DNA of 64,000 nt, taken from assembly GCA_035943995.1 (NCBI GenBank), contig DASZBS010000097.1:19005-83004 (forward strand), given 5' to 3'. The position numbers were made by a program, and so were the translations under genes. This DNA is from Vulcanimicrobium sp035943995. Its GTDB lineage: Bacteria > Vulcanimicrobiota > Vulcanimicrobiia > Vulcanimicrobiales > Vulcanimicrobiaceae. The notes below the pieces were generated by a model. It worked only from the letters and a program-made list of their open reading frames with translations. It ran no database searches and had not been told where the DNA came from. Position 1 is the stretch's first letter. Each line of letters starts with the position of its first letter. Below are positions 26,638 to 35,698 of this stretch, in pieces.

Positions 26638-27382
26638 GGTCTTCTTCGGGGACGGAGAGGAGCTCGATGTCCCCGAACGCGGCGTCCTGCGCGATGCGGA
26701 TGCGCTCGCGGCGGACGAGCTCGAGGATGGCGAGGAACGTCACGATGATCGCGACGCGGTCGAGCCCGTCGCACAGCTCGAAGAACGACGCGCGCCCGCC
26801 GCGGCGCACCGCGCGGCTCACGACGTCCATCTGCTCGTTGAGCGAGACGCGCTCGCGCACGATGGTCCGTTTCTCGGGCTTCGCGGCCCGCAGCGCCGCC
26901 GCCAGCGCGCCCGCCAGCTTCGAGGCGTCGATCCGGTAGCGCTGCACGAAATCGGCGCTCGCGTCGCCGCCGTCGGGGCGCAGGAAGTACGCGGCGGCCT
27001 CGGCGGCACGGCCCTTGAGCTCCTGGCCCGCGTCGCGATACTTCGAGTACGCGATCAGCCGCTCGCGCAGCCTGGCCTCGATCGCCTCGGCGGACTCCTC
27101 GGGATCGCCGGCCAGCTCGATCGGGATCGGCGGCAGCAGCGCCTTGGATTTCAGGAACACCAGGGTCGACGCGACGACGAGGTAGTCGGCGGCGAGCTCG
27201 ACGTCGAGCGATTCCATCGCCTGGATGTAGGCCAGATACTGATCGGCGACGAGCGCGAGCGGGACGGTGGCGATGTCGAGCTGGCGCTCTTTGACCAGGT
27301 TCAGCAGCAGGTCCAGCGGGCCGTCGAAGACGTCGAGCGAGACGCGCAGGCCGTTTTCCGATTCAGTCGCCGGGTTGGTCAA
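26627..27382 (-). CDS. scpA: Segregation and condensation protein A
   Basis: ScpA is the kleisin subunit that bridges the SMC heads. The sequence has the N-terminal block VSLDVFDGPLDLLLNLVKERQLDIATVPLALVADQYLAYI and VELAADYLVVASTLVFLKSKALLP. The C-terminal winged helix follows, ending before a short tail DIELLSVPEEDRAA. The start is uncertain: I chose TTG 27382 (251 aa, MTNPATESENG) because it lies just before the conserved domain. CTG 27391 would overlap the Nudix stop. No ATG is available nearby in frame. The gene is coupled to scpB and follows the Nudix gene in the same direction. Confidence 0.9.
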   Translation of the reverse strand: MTNPATESENGLRVSLDVFDGPLDLLLNLVKERQLDIATVPLALVADQYLAYIQAMESLDVELAADYLVVASTLVFLKSKALLPPIPIELAGDPEESAEAIEARLRERLIAYSKYRDAGQELKGRAAEAAAYFLRPDGGDASADFVQRYRIDASKLAGALAAALRAAKPEKRTIVRERVSLNEQMDVVSRAVRRGGRASFFELCDGLDRVAIIVTFLAILELVRRERIRIAQDAAFGDIELLSVPEEDRAA

Positions 27383-27387
27383 CTGAA

Positions 27388-27873
27388 TCAGGCGCTCGTG
27401 TCCCCGACCGACTGCGCCGCGGTGACGGTCTCGGGTTCGAAGATGCCGCTGCCGTCCTGCTCGAGCCACTCCAGGCCGAGGTCGACCAGGCGCTTCTCGT
27501 TCACGTACTTGAGCGATTTCTTGGCGGCCTTGATCTCGAACCAGCGCGCCTCGTCCACTTCGTGGTCGTGGTTCGCCGTGTCGCCCGAGAGGTAGCGCAT
27601 CAGGTAGAAGTGGACGGACTTCTTGTGCTTGGTGCGGTTCAGGTAGAACCAGTACGAGATGTCCGACAGCTTGGAGAGGATCTCGGCCCAGCAGCCGGTC
27701 TCCTCGCGGACCTCGCGCAGGGCGGCCTGCTCGTGCGTCTCCTTGGCCTCGACGTGGCCCTTGGGGAGCGACCAAACGCGCGGCTCGCCCCGCCCGATGA
27801 GCAGCGCTTCCAACGAGTTTCCGTTCCGCCGCAGCACGAGCCCGCCGGCGGAGACTTCGTACTTGATCCGCAT
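27388..27873 (-). CDS. Nudix hydrolase
   Basis: This 161-residue Nudix enzyme starts MRIKYEVSAGGLVLRRNG. The Nudix box GHVEAKETHEQAALREVREETG spans about residues 39-60 with all acidic metal ligands present. The segment LLIGRGEPRVWSLPKG before the box and EARWFEIKAAKKSLKY after it match the diadenosine-polyphosphate/ADP-ribose-like Nudix enzymes. The exact substrate cannot be fixed. It is the first gene of the Nudix-scpA-scpB run and ends 5 bases before the scpA start. Upstream starts in frame would run into a leader rich in Arg and Pro. Confidence 0.85.
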   Translation of the reverse strand: MRIKYEVSAGGLVLRRNGNSLEALLIGRGEPRVWSLPKGHVEAKETHEQAALREVREETGCWAEILSKLSDISYWFYLNRTKHKKSVHFYLMRYLSGDTANHDHEVDEARWFEIKAAKKSLKYVNEKRLVDLGLEWLEQDGSGIFEPETVTAAQSVGDTSA

Positions 27874-27967
27874 GGTTGTCCCCGGAGACAGTGACAGCCC
27901 GACGTCGGGCTGGTTTTCTCTAGTATAGCGCGCGGTCCCAAGAGGACGCACCGCCGGTCCGGCCGGT

Positions 27968-29350
27968 TTATGGGCCTTGGACGCGGGCCGGCAGGCGGTA
28001 CCAGATCAGGCCCGAGCCCAGGTCGACAGGCCCGGAGGTTGGATCGTCCGCAACGATGGCCGCGGCGCCCGCGCCGGCCGCCGCAGCCGGCTTGCCGGCC
28101 GCCGCGAACGTCTCCGCGGGCATGTCGTCAGGCGAGCGCAGCGGGCCGAAGCAGGTGCGGCACTTGCGGTGCGGGGCGACGAACGCGAGGGTCTCCGTGG
28201 GGGACTCGGGCCGGGCGTGGGCGACCGCGCGCTGCGCCACGGTCGCGATGATGTGCGTGCGCTCGGCCGGCGCCTGGTGCTCTGGCGCGGCGGCCGGGGC
28301 CGAAAGCACCGGCGCCGCGACAGGCGCGGCGAAGGCCAGCGTCTTCGCGTGCAGCGTGACCTTGAGACGGCGCGCGCGGTTCGCGATGCGTGCGACGGCG
28401 GGCCGGGCCGCCCCATGGGCCACGGCGGCGTGCGCGCGCTGCGGGACTGCCGCTACGCGCACCCCGGTGCCGGGCACGGCCAGCACGGCGCCCGCGACGA
28501 TGCCGAACGCCGCCGCGGTGAAGGCGCCCAGCGCCGCGGCGCGCACGGCGGGGCCGCGTTGGGCGGTCGGCCGCACGAGGCGCTCGACCCGGATCGCGAC
28601 GTGCGAGCGCCGCGCCCACAGCGCCGGGGCGACGGCGTCGGCGCGGTCGGTCGCGAGGCGCAGCAGACAGGCCGCGTAGCGGCGCGGACCGGTCTCGCAG
28701 GCCGCGCGCTCGTCGCTGGCGAGCTCGCGCTCGAGGTCGAGCGCGCGCGACAGCACCCACAAGCCGGGCATCCACCAGCCCGCGCGCAGCATAGCGCTTT
28801 GGACCGCCTTGGCCCAGTCGTCGCCGCGCGCGAGGTGCGCGCACTCATGCGCGACGACGGCGTCCCATTCGCGGTCGTCGACGCGGGCGCGGAAGCCTTC
28901 GGGGAGCACGACGGCGGGATGCAGATACCCGATCGCGGTCGGCGAGGTGACGGTGCGCGACAGCCCGATCCGGGCGCCCCGCACGGGAACGGAGCCGAGT
29001 GGGACCGCACTGCGCTTCACCCGGCGCAACCGGACGACGTCGCAGGCGAGGCCGAGCAGCAAGATGGCCGCGACGACCGCGGCGCCGGTGAGGGCCGGGA
29101 GCGCGAACAGCCGCAGCAGGTCGCCGGCGGCTGCGACTGCGGCGGGGGCGGACTCGGGCGCGGTCCGCAGCGACGCCGCGGCCAGCGCCAGCGGTGCGAC
29201 GCAGGCGGCGGCGAGGAAGGCCGCGGCGACGATGCGATAGCGGTCGGCGGCGCGCGCGAACGGGCGCGCCGCGATCAGCGCGCCGGCGGCGAGCGGGATG
29301 CTGGCGACGACCGCGGCGAGCGCCGCGAGCGCCGCGACCGCGGGGTTCAG
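27968..29350 (-). CDS. Second M56-family membrane metalloprotease
   Basis: This is a BlaR/MecR-like M56 peptidase. The frame is open from CTG 29350, which overlaps the blaI stop (CTGA), and gives 460 residues. The first ATG/GTG/TTG (TTG 29062) would remove three N-terminal membrane helices, including LNPAVAALAALAAVVASIPL and RIVAAAFLAAACVAPLALAA. I therefore prefer CTG. The zinc motif HECAH is near residues 168-172, with the second glutamate in LERELASDERAAC. A further membrane helix (~270-292) precedes a Pro/Ala-rich periplasmic tail with CRTCFGPLRSPDD, a CxxC pair. It is paired with the blaI gene at 29347. Confidence 0.78.
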   Translation of the reverse strand: MNPAVAALAALAAVVASIPLAAGALIAARPFARAADRYRIVAAAFLAAACVAPLALAAASLRTAPESAPAAVAAAGDLLRLFALPALTGAAVVAAILLLGLACDVVRLRRVKRSAVPLGSVPVRGARIGLSRTVTSPTAIGYLHPAVVLPEGFRARVDDREWDAVVAHECAHLARGDDWAKAVQSAMLRAGWWMPGLWVLSRALDLERELASDERAACETGPRRYAACLLRLATDRADAVAPALWARRSHVAIRVERLVRPTAQRGPAVRAAALGAFTAAAFGIVAGAVLAVPGTGVRVAAVPQRAHAAVAHGAARPAVARIANRARRLKVTLHAKTLAFAAPVAAPVLSAPAAAPEHQAPAERTHIIATVAQRAVAHARPESPTETLAFVAPHRKCRTCFGPLRSPDDMPAETFAAAGKPAAAAGAGAAAIVADDPTSGPVDLGSGLIWYRLPARVQGP

Positions 29351-29721
29351 CCTTCGGCCTCGAGGAGCGTGCGCAAGCGCCGCTCCTCGTCAGCGCTCAG
29401 CCGTTCGGAGGCGAGCAGGTTGAGCATGAGCGCGCGCGGCGAGCCCTCGAAGAACGTCGCCAGGACGTTGTCGACCACGGTTCGGCGGGCGGTGTCGCGC
29501 TCGACGCGCGGTTTGTAGACGTTGGCCTTGCCGCGGGTGGTATGGCGGACGTAGGCTTTGCGCTCGAGGATCGTCAGCGTCGAAAGCACGGTCGTGTAGG
29601 CGATCGGGCGATCTTCGAGGCGCGCGTGGATGTCGGCCACGGTCGCACTGCCGAGGTCCCACAGGATGTTCATGAGGCGGTACTCCGCCTCGGTCAGAGT
29701 CGGCGTTGGGCGCCTGGCCAT
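29347..29721 (-). CDS. Second BlaI/MecI-family repressor
   Basis: This 124-residue protein has the BlaI winged helix: LTEAEYRLMNILWDLGSATVADIHARL, then AYTTVLSTLTILERKAYVRHTTRG, and a C-terminal helix pair with LLASERLSADEERRLRTLLEAEG. It forms a pair with the downstream M56 gene (4-base overlap), mirroring the pair at 18438-20179. Unlike that pair, I see no TACTA-type palindrome in the 45 bases between it and the DUF885 gene, so its operator may be different or more distant. Confidence 0.85.
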   Translation of the reverse strand: MARRPTPTLTEAEYRLMNILWDLGSATVADIHARLEDRPIAYTTVLSTLTILERKAYVRHTTRGKANVYKPRVERDTARRTVVDNVLATFFEGSPRALMLNLLASERLSADEERRLRTLLEAEG

Positions 29722-29766
29722 GTCCCGGTCATACGACGCCGACTCCGCATTCTCCGCGAGGTTTCG

Positions 29767-31467
29767 TCAACAATCGGTTCGGTCCAGCCAGCCGCCGACC
29801 CGGCGCTCCAAGAGGTCCAGCGGCAGCGCGCCCTGCTCCAGCAGCACCTCGTGGAAGTCCCGGATGTCGAAGCGCGCGCCGAGCCGCGCCTGCGCGGTCG
29901 CGCGCAGCTCGCGAATTTTCAGCTCGCCGATCTTGTACGCGAGCGCCTGGCCGGGGCGCGTGATGTAGCGGTCGACCTCGTTCTCGACGTCGAGCCGCGT
30001 CTTGGCGGCGTTGTCGAGAAAATAATCGGTCGCGCGCTGCCGCGTCCAGCCGCGCGCGTGGATCCCCGTGTCGACGACGAGCCGCACCGCGCGCCACATC
30101 TGGTACGTCAGCGCGCCGAACTTCGATTTCGCGTCGTCATACAAGCCCATCTCGTCGCCGAGCGATTCTGCGTAAAGCGCCCAGCCTTCGATGTACGCCG
30201 TGTACGCCAGCGACGAGCGACGAAACTCCGGCAGCCCGTGCAGCTCTTGCGCGAGCGCGATCTGCAGATGATGTCCCGGCACGCACTCGTGCAGCGACAG
30301 CACCATCATCTCGTAGATCGGGCGCTGCTCGGGCCGGTACAGGTTGACGTAGTACAGGCCAGCGCGCGAGCCGTCGAGCGCGCCCGGATAGTAGTACGCC
30401 GTCGTCGTGTCGGGAGCGAGAGCGGCGGGGATCGGCACGACGCCGTACGGCAGACGCGGCAGCGTGCGAAACACGCGCACGAGCTCGGGATCGATGCGCT
30501 TGCACATCGCGCGGTACGCGTGCAGCAGCGCGTCGCCCGTCGTATGGTAGTTCGCCGGATCGGCCCGTACTTGCGCGAAGACGTCCGCCAGCGAACCGCG
30601 GTAACCGGTTTGCGGCGCGAGCGTTTCCAGCTCGGCGCGGATACGCGCCACCTCGCGCAGCCCGAGCGCGTGGATCGCGTCCGGCCCCAGGTCGGTGGTC
30701 GTGTAGGTTTGCGCGAAGTACGCGTAGAGCGCGTCGCCGCCGGGGACGTATGTCAGCCCGGCCGCTTCGGGCGCGGCCGGCAGATAGACGTCGACCAGAA
30801 ACGCGCGCAGCTCGCGCAGCGCCGGGTTCACGCGTTCGGCGATCGCGGCGCGCGCGCGGTCGCGCAAGCCGGCCGCATCGTTCGCAGCGACTTGCGCGGG
30901 GATCCGCGCAAACGGTGCGTAGAAGGGCGAGCGTTCCGGCTCGGTGACGAGCCGGTCGAGTTGCGCGGGAATGCGCTCCATCGACGCGCGCGGCCACAGC
31001 AGCTTGCGCGCGACGGCCTCGCGCAGCAGCGCGATCGCGTCGGCGACGGCGCGCGGGTAGGCTTCGAGGCGCTGCAGCCAGCTCGCGTAGTCCGCGGCGC
31101 GCGCGAACGGCAACTGGTCGGCGTACTGCGCGTACGTCTGCACGCCGTCGCGCGGGTCGAGCGCGAGGTAGCGCGTGCCCAGCTCGTACCCGCGCTGCGC
31201 GTCGGCGAGCTGGCCGGCGTAGAGATCGCGGTTGAGCTGCCCGGCGTCACCGAGCGCGTCGCGCGGGATGCGTTCGAGCCGGGCGAGGACGTCGCGGCGG
31301 TGGCCGGCTTCGTCGGCGAGCGCCGCCTCGGAATGGTCGTCCCAGCGGTCGTCGCCGGACCGGTCGCCGTCCAGCGACGCCGCGATCGGGTGCCGGCGGC
31401 AATAGTCGCGCCAATCCTCGGCGAGCAGCGCGCCGAGCTGGGCGTCCGCGGTATCGGCGCGATTCAT
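29767..31467 (-). CDS. DUF885 family putative metallopeptidase
   Basis: This 566-residue protein starts MNRADTADAQLGALLAEDWRDYCRRHPI. DUF885 proteins are gluzincin-like predicted metallopeptidases. The zinc motif is LSLHECVPGHHLQIALAQEL (near residue 390) and the third ligand region is YIEGWALYAESLGDEMGLYDD. GGDALYAYFAQTYTTTDLGPDAIHALGL and YYYPGALDGSRAGLYYVNLY are also family blocks. No signal peptide is visible, so it is probably cytoplasmic. The upstream gene in the divergent direction (31518) is 50 bases away. Confidence 0.85.
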   Translation of the reverse strand: MNRADTADAQLGALLAEDWRDYCRRHPIAASLDGDRSGDDRWDDHSEAALADEAGHRRDVLARLERIPRDALGDAGQLNRDLYAGQLADAQRGYELGTRYLALDPRDGVQTYAQYADQLPFARAADYASWLQRLEAYPRAVADAIALLREAVARKLLWPRASMERIPAQLDRLVTEPERSPFYAPFARIPAQVAANDAAGLRDRARAAIAERVNPALRELRAFLVDVYLPAAPEAAGLTYVPGGDALYAYFAQTYTTTDLGPDAIHALGLREVARIRAELETLAPQTGYRGSLADVFAQVRADPANYHTTGDALLHAYRAMCKRIDPELVRVFRTLPRLPYGVVPIPAALAPDTTTAYYYPGALDGSRAGLYYVNLYRPEQRPIYEMMVLSLHECVPGHHLQIALAQELHGLPEFRRSSLAYTAYIEGWALYAESLGDEMGLYDDAKSKFGALTYQMWRAVRLVVDTGIHARGWTRQRATDYFLDNAAKTRLDVENEVDRYITRPGQALAYKIGELKIRELRATAQARLGARFDIRDFHEVLLEQGALPLDLLERRVGGWLDRTDC

Positions 31468-31517
31468 GCCGCCTGCTTCCCGAGGCGTCCCCCCCGGCCT
31501 CCGCGAAAATAGCCGCG

Positions 31518-32291
31518 ATGCCCCACGTTCTCGCCACCACGGCGGCGATCGCGATCGCGTTCGCGACGGTCCCGACGCCGAAGCCCACGCCGTTCCCGCT
31601 GGGGACGCTGCAGCCGTTCGGAACCGACACGCCCGCGCCCGCACCCGCCTCGAACCTTCCGGAGATCGGCCGCGTGCGGGCCGCGACGCCCGGTTGCGCC
31701 GTCATGCGCGACCTGGTCATACCGTCGTTCGCGGCCGCGCGGCGCGCCGACGTCCGGTTCGCGCAGACGCGCGTGCGGCTGCCGCAGTACATCGACTTCG
31801 TGGACGATCCCGAACACGCGACGGACGTCTTCCGCGAATCCGCGCTGTCGAGGCTCGACCAAGACGCGACGGCGATCCTGAACGAAACGCTCGTGCTCAA
31901 CAAAGCGCTCGGGGACCCGCGCTTGAAGGACACGTCCGACCCGCAAGTCGCGGCGCAGAAAGCGCAGCTTCAGCAGCTCTACAACACGCAGCAGGCGCGC
32001 GCGAACCAGCTTCAGGAGTTCGTGATGCGCCAGCGCAACGCGATCGCCAAGAACGGGATGGAAGATTCGGGCGCGTTCAACGGCAGGAACGCATCGCCGA
32101 CACCGATCAACCGAGACGCCCCGGCGCCGGTGCTCACGGCGCCGCCCGGGATGCCGATCCTCAACGGCAAGATCGCGATGGCCGACAAGAACACGATCAA
32201 CGACTGGAGCGGCTCCATGGCCGCCGCCGTGCGCGCCAGCGAGAACATGGCCGCGCGGACGTTCCTACCGATCGCGCACGGCTGCCGCTGA
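31518..32291 (+). CDS. Exported hypothetical protein
   Basis: This 257-residue protein has a short hydrophobic N terminus (MPHVLATTAAIAIAFATVPT) that is probably a signal peptide, followed by a Pro/Thr-rich linker. The middle part is helical and Gln/Asn-rich (AAQKAQLQQLYNTQQARANQLQEF) and may form a coiled coil. Two cysteines are near residue 60 (PGCAVM) and at the C terminus (HGCR), so a disulfide is possible. I do not recognise a family. It converges on gcvPB with 3 bases between stops. Confidence 0.65.
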   Translation: MPHVLATTAAIAIAFATVPTPKPTPFPLGTLQPFGTDTPAPAPASNLPEIGRVRAATPGCAVMRDLVIPSFAAARRADVRFAQTRVRLPQYIDFVDDPEHATDVFRESALSRLDQDATAILNETLVLNKALGDPRLKDTSDPQVAAQKAQLQQLYNTQQARANQLQEFVMRQRNAIAKNGMEDSGAFNGRNASPTPINRDAPAPVLTAPPGMPILNGKIAMADKNTINDWSGSMAAAVRASENMAARTFLPIAHGCR

Positions 32292-32294
32292 GCG

Positions 32295-33806
32295 CTACTC
32301 CGCCGCCGCCGGGCGCCAGCGCAGGTCGGGCTGGCGCGCGGCGCGCGTCTCGTCGATGCGCCCGACCGCGGTGTTGACCGGCGTCTCGAGCACCTTCTCG
32401 GGATCGGACTTCGCCGTCGCGATGATGTCGCGGAAGTCGGCGATGAACGCGTCGAGCGTCTCTTTCGACTCCGTCTCGGTCGGCTCGATCATCAGGCACT
32501 CGGGGACGATCAGCGGGAAGTAGACCGTGGGCGCGTGGTAGCCGCGGTCGAGCAGCGCCTTGCCGATGTCGAGCGCGCGCACGCCGGTCTCGCGCTTGAG
32601 CGACTGCGCCGACGCGACGAACTCGTGGCGGTTGATCTCATCGTACGGGATGTCGACGACGTCGCGGATCGACGCGCGGATGTAGTTCGCGTTGAGCACC
32701 GCGAGCTTCGACACCGTCGTGAGTCCGTCGGCGCCGTTGGCGTACGTGTAAGCGAGCGCGCGGATCATGTGCGCGAAGTTCGACCAGAACGAGCGCATCG
32801 GGCCGATCGAGTCCGGCCGCTCGAAGTCGAGCGCGAACGTGAGCTCGGCGGTCTCGCGCCAGCCGCTCGCGTCGACGTCCTTGCCGTCCGCGTCGAACGC
32901 GTGCACGATCGGCGTCGGCAGAAATTCGAGCAGGTGCGCCGCGACGCCGACCGGGCCCGCGCCCGCGCCGCCGCCGCCGTGCGGGATCGTGAACGTCTTG
33001 TGCAGGTTGAGGTGCATGAGGTCGAAGCCCATGTCGCCCGGGCGCGTGTTGCCCATCAGCGCGTTCGCGTTCGCGCCGTCGTAGTACATCAGCCCGCCGG
33101 CTTCATGCACGACGTCGGACACCTCGTGGATGCGCGGCTCGAACAGGCCCAGCGTGTTCGGGTTGGTCATCATGCAGACGGCGGTGTCCGGCCCGACGAC
33201 CTTGCGCATCTCCTCGGGATCCACGCGGCCTTGCGCGTCTGATTTGAGCGAAAGCACCTTGAAGCCGACCATCGCGGCCGACGCGGGGTTCGTGCCGTGC
33301 GCGGTGTCGGGCACGATCACGACGTTGCGCTGCGGCTCGCCCTTCTTCTTGAAGTACGCTTTCGCGATCAGCAGCGCGGCAAGCTCCGCGTGCGCGCCCG
33401 CGGCGGGGTTGAGCGAGAACGCCGCCATGCCGAACAGCGACGCCAGCGCGCGCTCCAGCTCCCACATGATCGCGAGCGCGCCCTGCGACGCGTGATCCGG
33501 CGCGAACGGGTGAAGGTCGCGCAGCGCGGGGACGTTCGCCATCGCGTCGTTGATGCGCGGGTTGTACTTCATCGTGCACGATCCGAGCGGATAGAACACG
33601 GTGTCGATGCCAAACGTCTTTTGCGACAGGCGCGTGAAGTGCCGCACGACGTCGAGCTCGCTGTTGTCGGGCAGCGGCAGGTCGTCGCGCAGCGCGTCTT
33701 TCGGCAGCAGCGTGTCGAGCGCGGGGCCCGTCGGCAGGTAGCAGTTCGCCCGGCCGTCCTGGCCGGTCTCGAAGATCAGCGGGGTATCAAACGCTGGCAA
33801 CGGCAC
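32295..33806 (-). CDS. gcvPB: Glycine dehydrogenase, subunit 2 (P-protein)
   Basis: GcvPB carries the pyridoxal-phosphate half of glycine decarboxylase. This 503-residue protein has FSLNPAAGAHAELAALLIAKAY, VPDTAHGTNPASAAMVGFKV, MMTNPNTLGLFE, the region LMYYDGANANALMG, and the PLP lysine motif LNLHKTFTIPHGGGGAGAGP. The start overlaps the end of gcvPA by 20 bases. It is the last gene of the operon gcvT-gcvH-gcvPA-gcvPB on the minus strand. The split P-protein is typical of Firmicutes, Thermus-type bacteria and several candidate phyla. Confidence 0.95.
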   Translation of the reverse strand: MPLPAFDTPLIFETGQDGRANCYLPTGPALDTLLPKDALRDDLPLPDNSELDVVRHFTRLSQKTFGIDTVFYPLGSCTMKYNPRINDAMANVPALRDLHPFAPDHASQGALAIMWELERALASLFGMAAFSLNPAAGAHAELAALLIAKAYFKKKGEPQRNVVIVPDTAHGTNPASAAMVGFKVLSLKSDAQGRVDPEEMRKVVGPDTAVCMMTNPNTLGLFEPRIHEVSDVVHEAGGLMYYDGANANALMGNTRPGDMGFDLMHLNLHKTFTIPHGGGGAGAGPVGVAAHLLEFLPTPIVHAFDADGKDVDASGWRETAELTFALDFERPDSIGPMRSFWSNFAHMIRALAYTYANGADGLTTVSKLAVLNANYIRASIRDVVDIPYDEINRHEFVASAQSLKRETGVRALDIGKALLDRGYHAPTVYFPLIVPECLMIEPTETESKETLDAFIADFRDIIATAKSDPEKVLETPVNTAVGRIDETRAARQPDLRWRPAAAE

Positions 33807-35154
33807 GAACGGGAATCTCCGAAAGGGCGGTGACGAGGCGGTCGACGTCGGCGCTCGACGTGAGCTCCGTCGCCGTCATGAGGATGCAGTCTTCGAGCTC
33901 GGGATAGAAGCGGCCGAGGTCGATGCCGCCGAGGATCTTGTGCTCTTCGAGCGTCGCGAGCACGGCCGCGGCCCGGCCGGGGACGCGGATGACGACCTCG
34001 TTGAACGTGGGCGTGCCTTCGAAGCGCGCCGCGAAGCCGGTGAGCGCGGAGACCTTGTCGCGCAGCTCGTTGCTGCGCGCGACGTTGAGCGCGGCGCAGT
34101 CGCGCAAGCCCGTCTTGCCCATCGCGGCGAGGTACACCGTCGCGCACAATGCGCAGTGCGCTTGATTGGTGCAGATGTTCGACGTGGCTTTCTCGCGGCG
34201 GATGTGCTGCTCGCGCGCCTGCAGCGTCAGCACGTACGCGGTCTTGCCGTTGCTGTCGACGGACTTGCCGACGAGCCGGCCAGGGATGCGCCGCAGATGC
34301 GCGGTGGTGGCGGCGATGAAGCCGACGTGCGGCCCGCCGTACGCGATCGCGTTGCCGAACGATTGCGCCTCGCCGGCGCAGATCTCGGCGCCCCACGACG
34401 CCGGCGCCGACAACGCCGCGAGCGACATCGCCTCGGCGACGACGCCGATGACGACGGTCTTGGTCGCTTTGATCGTGTCGGCGACGCCCGCCGGCAGCGC
34501 GTCGACCGCGCCGAAGAAGTTGGGCGACTGCACGACCACCGCGGCGTAACGCTGGTCGGCGAGCGCGGCTTCGAGCGACGACAGATCGGTGCGCCCGTCG
34601 GGGCCGTACGGCAGCTCGTCGACGTCGAGCTCGAGACCTTCGGCGTACGTGCGCAGCACCGCGCGATAGTTCGGGTGCACCGCGCTCGACACGAGCACGC
34701 CTTTGCGACCCGTCGCGTTGACCGCCATGATCACGGCTTCGGCGAGCGCGGTCGCACCGTCGTACACCGACGCGTTGGCGACGTCGAGCCCGGTGAGCAG
34801 CGCGATGTATGTCTGCCACTCATAGATCGCTTGGAGATAGCCTTGCGAGACTTCCGCCTGGTACGGCGTGTACGACGTCAGGAACTCACCGCGCATCGCG
34901 ATCGCGCCGACGACCGGCGGAACGTAGTGCCGGTACGCGCCCGCGCCCAGAAACGACGTGTAGTCGCCGGCGGTGGTGCGCGCCGCGTGGCGGCGGAAGC
35001 GTTCGGCGATCTCGATCTCGCTGAGCTGAGGCGTGACTTCGACGGGCTGGCGCAGCGCGACGGCGTCGGGTACGCGGACGAGGTCGTCCAGCGAATCGAC
35101 GCCGATGACGCGCAGCATCGCCTCGATGTCGCGATCGGTATGCGGCGTGTAAAT
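33787..35154 (-). CDS. gcvPA: Glycine dehydrogenase, subunit 1 (P-protein)
   Basis: GcvPA is the N-terminal half of the P-protein. Family blocks are FLGAGAYRHYVPPVVGAI, FLTSYTPYQAEVSQGYLQAIYEWQT, ANASVYDGATALAEA, and CAGEAQSFGNAIAYGGPHVGFI. The first ATG (35118, giving 443 aa) would begin MLRVIGVDSLDDL. The frame stays open upstream and encodes the conserved N terminus Y-T-P-H-T-D-R-D-I-E-A-M, which matches other GcvPA proteins beginning M-x-Y-T-P-H-T. The only plausible initiator for it is ATT 35154, with GGAG about 10 bases upstream. I therefore extend the gene to 35154; the alternative is a truncated or mutated start. Confidence 0.88.
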   Translation of the reverse strand: MYTPHTDRDIEAMLRVIGVDSLDDLVRVPDAVALRQPVEVTPQLSEIEIAERFRRHAARTTAGDYTSFLGAGAYRHYVPPVVGAIAMRGEFLTSYTPYQAEVSQGYLQAIYEWQTYIALLTGLDVANASVYDGATALAEAVIMAVNATGRKGVLVSSAVHPNYRAVLRTYAEGLELDVDELPYGPDGRTDLSSLEAALADQRYAAVVVQSPNFFGAVDALPAGVADTIKATKTVVIGVVAEAMSLAALSAPASWGAEICAGEAQSFGNAIAYGGPHVGFIAATTAHLRRIPGRLVGKSVDSNGKTAYVLTLQAREQHIRREKATSNICTNQAHCALCATVYLAAMGKTGLRDCAALNVARSNELRDKVSALTGFAARFEGTPTFNEVVIRVPGRAAAVLATLEEHKILGGIDLGRFYPELEDCILMTATELTSSADVDRLVTALSEIPVRAVASV

Positions 35155-35266
35155 TTTAACGGCGCTCCGGCCCCCGGGGGCCCATCACGAATAGTTGTTT
35201 GTGCGAGGTTCCCCGAGGGGGCCCGCAACACCATTTCTCGACCGCGACGGCCGGCGGATGGTTCCG

Positions 35267-35665
35267 CTACGCCGCGGCGATCAGCTGCTCGTACTGCTCG
35301 GGGGACAGGAGGTCGCCGGTCTGGCTCACGTCGGCCAGCTGTACCTTGTAGAACCAGCCGTCACCGTACGGATCGCGGTTGACCGCGGCCGGATCGCTGT
35401 CGAGCCCGTCGTTGATGCCGACGACCTCGCCGCCGACCGGCGTGAAGATGTCCGAGACGGCCTTGACCGACTCGACCACGCCGATGCTGCCGAACTGCGT
35501 GAGCCCGGCGCCCACACGGGGCAGTTCGACGTAGACGATGTCACCCAGCGAGGCCTGCGCGTAGTCGGTGATCCCGACCGTCGCGACGTCGCCGTCGAGC
35601 TTCACCCACTCGTGTTCTTTGCTGTAGAGCAGCCCTGCCGGTACGTTCGCCATCTCGGTGCTCAT
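35267..35665 (-). CDS. gcvH: Glycine cleavage system H protein
   Basis: GcvH carries the lipoyl arm that shuttles the aminomethyl group between the P, T and L proteins. This 132-residue protein has the standard blocks YSKEHEWVKLDGDVATVGITDYAQASLGDIV and VELPRVGAG. The lipoylation site GVVESVKAVSDIFTPVGGEV has Lys68 as the modified residue. The length is normal. It lies 33 bases after gcvT and 112 bases before the likely start of gcvPA on the minus strand. No L-protein gene is nearby; that subunit is often encoded elsewhere. Confidence 0.95.
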   Translation of the reverse strand: MSTEMANVPAGLLYSKEHEWVKLDGDVATVGITDYAQASLGDIVYVELPRVGAGLTQFGSIGVVESVKAVSDIFTPVGGEVVGINDGLDSDPAAVNRDPYGDGWFYKVQLADVSQTGDLLSPEQYEQLIAAA

Positions 35666-35698
35666 GGTAGTGGCTTGGACGCCGTGGAACCTTCCGGC

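Noticed and set aside
35169..35182. Palindrome GGCCCCCGGGGGCC as a terminator after gcvH.
   Set aside because: It has no loop or T-run and lies within the likely leader of gcvPA, so it cannot be called a terminator.
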